A DNA stretch of 64,000 nucleotides from the NCBI GenBank assembly GCA_963825415.1, contig CAWGTD010000014.1:62001-126000 (forward strand). Reading direction: 5' to 3'. Under the pieces are notes generated by a model. It saw only the letters and a list, made by a program, of their open reading frames with translations. It was not told the origin of the DNA and did no database searches. This document shows positions 61,747 to 64,000 of the stretch, in pieces; within the stretch, counting starts at the first letter, position 1; the number at the start of each line of letters is the position of its first letter. The stretch is from BP-464 sp963825415. Its GTDB lineage: Bacteria; Actinomycetota; Thermoleophilia; Solirubrobacterales; Solirubrobacteraceae. Position numbers and translations under genes: made by a program.

Positions 61747-62852
61747 TCAGGCGACGTCGCGCAGCTTCTGAGCCTCGGCGAGGCTCTGGAGCTTCTTCAG
61801 CGACTGATTCTCGATCTGCCGGATCCGCTCGCGCGTGACGTTGAACGTACGGCCGACCTCGTCGAGCGTCCGCGGATGCTCGCCGCCGAGCCCGTAGCGC
61901 AGTTCGAGCACGCGGCGCTCGCGGTAAGTCAGAGATTCTCGAGCGCCTCGCGCAGCGCTTCCTTGGTCAAGATCTCGGCGGCGCGCTCGTAGGGCGACTC
62001 CGCGCGCTCGTCGGCGATGAACTGGCCGAACTCCGACTCCTCCTCGTCGCCGACCGGCTTCTCGAGGCTGACCGGCGCCTGGGCCGACCGCTTGATCGAG
62101 TCGACCTCCTCGGGCTCGATGCCGGTGACCTCGGCGATCTCGTCGGCGGTGGGCTCGCGGCCCAGCTCTGTGACCAGCTTGCGCTCGGCGCGGCCGATCT
62201 TGTTGAGCTTCTCGACGACGTGTACGGGGATGCGGATCGTGCGCGCCTTGTCGGCCAGCGCGCGGGCGATCGCCTGGCGGATCCACCAGGTCGCGTAGGT
62301 GGAGAACTTGAAGCCCTTGCGGTAGTCGAACTTCTCCGCGGCGCGGACCAGGCCCAGCGTGCCCTCCTGGATGAGGTCGAGGAAGGGCAGGCCCTGGTTG
62401 CGGTAGTTCTTGGCGATCGAGACGACCAGGCGCAGGTTGGACTCGACCATCTTCTGCTTGGCGTCGAGGTCACCGCGCTCGATGCGCTTGGCGAGATCGA
62501 CCTCCTCCTGGGCGGTGAGCAGGCGGACCTTGCCGATGTCCTTGAGGAACAGCTGGAGGCTGTCCGTCGTCATGTCGGGACGGAGATCCAGCTGTGTCTT
62601 GGTCTTGCGGCGGCTGCGCTTGTCGGGCGCGCGCTCTACCTGCGGCGCGGCGGCCTCGACGGTCGGGTCCTCCTCGACGAGCTCGATCTCGCTCTTCTCG
62701 AAGAACTGATGCAGCTCCTCGATGTCGGCTTCGTCGAGGTCGAGTTCGGAGACGGCGGAAGCGATCTCACCGAAAGTGAGCACGCCAAGCTGCTGGCCCT
62801 TGGCGACCAGCCCCTTGATCTCTTCCAGCTCCTGAAGTTCCAGTACAGACAT
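61747..62852 (-). CDS. rpoD: Principal RNA polymerase sigma factor (RpoD/SigA), one frameshift
   Basis: A primary sigma-70 of about 368 residues when restored. Region 1.1 is short. Region 2 is complete: VESNLRLVVSIAKNYRNQGL, PFLDLIQEGTLGLVRAAEKFD and FSTYATWWIRQAIARALAD. Region 3 has GREPTADEIAEVTG. The frame breaks near 61930 after EALREALENL; region 4, TYRERRVLELRYGLGGEHPR and VTRERIRQIENQSLKKL, is in another frame, with one base missing. Because this gene is essential, the break is almost certainly an error. The closest promoter elements on the minus strand are not obvious. Confidence 0.93.
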
Positions 62853-63024
62853 GGCTTCCGATCCTACGAGGCCGGTGGTGGATTGAGTCTAGGGCCTCGA
62901 TCTGCCTTCTCTATAACGAGCGCGACGCCCAACTCTTTCGGTTTGCCGGGTCTCCACCCTGCCTTTCGGCGCGTCGCCGCGACCCTTGAGGCGCAGGCCT
63001 CCGCGATGGGCGAGAATGTGAGAG

Positions 63025-63468
63025 ATGGCGCCCGACGAGCCCGATCGCGACGTCCTCTCGAGCCTGCCACGGACCCGCCCGCAGCGCCGCAGCGCCAAGC
63101 GCGCCGCCGCGCCCAAGGCCGGCGCGAAGGCCAAGCCGAAGGCTGCCGCGAAGCCCAAGCCGAAGGCCGCGGCGCAGCCGAAGGCGAAGGCCAAGCCCAA
63201 GGCCAAGGCCGCTCCGCGCGCCAGGTCGGCCGCGGCGAAGAAGCCCACGCCGCTGGGCCCGCGGCGCGCCGATCGCAGCGGCGGACGGCGCCGGCAGATG
63301 CCGCCGGCGGGGTTCTCTCCCCCGGAGGCAACCCAGGATCGCCCGCCGCCCTCGGCCGCCGAGCTGATCGGCACCGCGGTCCAGGCCGCCGGCGAGTTGG
63401 CCCAGATCGGGCTTGCGGTCGGCAGCCACGCGCTGCGCTCGGCGCTCGGCCGGCGCTCGGGTTCCTGA
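63025..63468 (+). CDS. Lys/Ala/Pro-rich basic protein, histone H1-like tail
   Basis: A 147-residue protein. Residues 20-75 are a low-complexity run of Lys, Ala and Pro (AKAKPKAAAKPKPKAAAQPK), like the C-terminal tails of histone H1 and of actinobacterial nucleoid proteins. The C-terminus contains a short helical segment SAAELIGTAVQAAGELAQIG that could be amphipathic or membrane-associated. DNA binding or cell-wall polymer binding are both plausible. The low-complexity tract could inflate the open frame, but the in-frame start and stop fit. Confidence 0.6.
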   Translation: MAPDEPDRDVLSSLPRTRPQRRSAKRAAAPKAGAKAKPKAAAKPKPKAAAQPKAKAKPKAKAAPRARSAAAKKPTPLGPRRADRSGGRRRQMPPAGFSPPEATQDRPPPSAAELIGTAVQAAGELAQIGLAVGSHALRSALGRRSGS

Positions 63469-63501
63469 GCTCCAGGCGGCGCTTTCCGACGGGCGACGTT
63501 C

Positions 63502-63507
63502 TATAGT
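63502..63507 (+). promoter_or_regulatory. Probable -10 element for the c-di-AMP riboswitch transcript
   Basis: TATAGT lies about 6 bp before the first base of the riboswitch closing stem (63512), which fits transcription starting at or next to the aptamer. The -35 region is not convincing. Confidence 0.55.
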
Positions 63508-63511
63508 GCCG

Positions 63512-63669
63512 CCTCGTCAGCCGAGCCTTCGCGCGTCCTGCGCGTGAAGGGCGGGGGAACCACTGCGGACCCGATGCCCGGGCCCGCTGGGGCGAATCGA
63601 GGCCTACAGCGCCTCGTAGCGCATCGCGCGAGCCCGTCAGCTCACCCCGTAGGCGGCACCGATACGAGG
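63512..63669 (+). promoter_or_regulatory. c-di-AMP (ydaO/yuaA-type) riboswitch
   Basis: The leader contains the ydaO signatures in order: GGGGGAACC (63553-63561), GGGGCGAATCG (63589-63599), CCCGTCAGCT (63633-63642) and CGTAGGC (63648-63654). The closing stem CCTCGT (63512-63517) / ACGAGG (63664-63669) ends 2 bases before the ATG and includes the GAGG ribosome site. Ligand-stabilised pairing would hide it, an OFF switch by translation. In actinobacteria these riboswitches commonly precede cell-wall hydrolase genes. Recognition is by recalled consensus. Confidence 0.87.
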
Positions 63670-63671
63670 TC

Positions 63672-64000
63672 ATGAGGATCGTTCCGCGCAATCCCGCGAA
63701 GCTTGCCGTCGTGCTTGTCACGGTGGCCCTGTCGGCGACCGCCGGCACGGCCGCGGCCGAGTCCGGCGGCGCCCAGTACGGGGCCGGCGGGACCGGCGGC
63801 GTGCAGTACGGGGTCGCCCCCGGCGAGGTCGGCTCCGAAGCGCTGCACGCCCGGCCGGGTGCGCTGCTCGGCGGCCTGGTCCGGTTCAGCGGGACCGCGG
63901 CGCCCGGCGCCCGGGTCAGCGTCCAGCGGCTCGATCCGCACGCCGGTCAATGGCTGACCGAAGCGACGGCCCAGGCCGATGCCGACGGCGCCTACGTCGC
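63672..64000 (+). CDS. Exported protein under c-di-AMP control, partial (probable cell-wall enzyme)
   Basis: The N-terminal 109 residues of a longer protein cut by the window end. The signal peptide is MRIVPRNPAKLAVVLVTVAL continuing to TAAAES. A Gly-rich stretch with AQYGAGG and VQYGVAPG follows, then a beta-rich domain (ALLGGLVRFSGTAAPGARVS, VQRLDPHAGQWL) resembling Ig-like/MG-type domains seen in secreted actinobacterial wall proteins. The catalytic domain is out of view; by analogy with other ydaO-controlled actinobacterial genes it may be a peptidoglycan hydrolase or L,D-transpeptidase. Confidence 0.7.
   Translation, partial: MRIVPRNPAKLAVVLVTVALSATAGTAAAESGGAQYGAGGTGGVQYGVAPGEVGSEALHARPGALLGGLVRFSGTAAPGARVSVQRLDPHAGQWLTEATAQADADGAYV

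Noticed and set aside
63080..63260. AAGGCC-type repeats as a regulatory or CRISPR repeat
   Set aside because: They are codon-level repeats encoding Lys/Ala/Pro low complexity, without unit periodicity beyond 3.

Overview
The window is GC-rich throughout (about 70 percent by eye) and densely packed, with genes on both strands. Many starts are GTG and many gene pairs overlap by 4 bp (GTGA or ATGA). The gene set points to a Gram-positive-type actinobacterium, most likely class Thermoleophilia (Solirubrobacterales-like). It includes an etfB-etfA-ETF:quinone oxidoreductase operon, an R2-like ligand-binding oxidase, paired Get3/ArsA-like ATPases, a GH57/GT4 glucan pair, AIM24, DUF1385 beside rpmE and prfA, and exported FN3-like proteins. 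That placement is inferred from content; no rRNA or other marker is present.

Layout. 0-4.1 kb: a truncated cation-efflux gene, a YihY/BrkB membrane protein, an exported glycosidase-like protein, and R2lox divergent from a TetR regulator with a 15-bp palindrome between them. 4.1-4.7 kb: a gene-poor spacer with palindromes and repeat blocks that recur at 41.7 kb. 4.7-10.5 kb: a surface-glycan locus (WecA-like transferase, DUF354 protein, sugar transferase, asparagine synthase-like amidotransferase, GT4) ending in a strong intrinsic terminator. 10.5-18.8 kb: a small conserved-looking protein, glyA behind a ZTP riboswitch, rpiB, an epimerase, tsaC, prmC, prfA, a tryptophanase-like lyase, DUF1385 and rpmE. 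18.8-35.2 kb: acyl-CoA and propionate-type catabolism, with the etf operon behind a 22-bp palindrome, a two-subunit B12 acyl-CoA mutase, two acyl-CoA dehydrogenases, a thiolase, and the MeaB GTPase, interspersed with pepA and others. 35.2-49.3 kb: acyltransferase, methyltransferases, GGDEF protein, a methyltransferase-GH57-GT4 operon ordered like mycobacterial Rv3030-Rv3032, glgB, and two tandem exported FN3-like paralogues. 49.3-59.1 kb: lipoprotein, EamA transporter, gamma-glutamyltransferase, ftsZ with parA, bicupin, two ArsA-like ATPases, HxlR regulator. 59.1-64 kb: AIM24, pilT, an exported protein, the principal sigma factor, a Lys/Ala/Pro-rich basic protein, and a c-di-AMP (ydaO-type) riboswitch whose closing stem contains the ribosome binding site of an exported protein cut by the window end.

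How the parts work together. The etf operon, mutase subunits, MeaB, acyl-CoA dehydrogenases and thiolase form a route from branched or odd-chain acyl-CoAs to succinyl-CoA, with electrons passing to quinone. GT4, GH57 and glgB make or modify alpha-glucans. The two riboswitches link one-carbon/purine status (glyA) and c-di-AMP (a probable cell-wall protein) to expression.

Quality caveat. At least eight single-base frameshifts interrupt otherwise intact genes, including the essential sigma factor. They are most simply sequencing or assembly errors, so those genes are annotated as CDS across the shift rather than as pseudogenes. No tRNA, rRNA, CRISPR array, insertion sequence or prophage was recognised.
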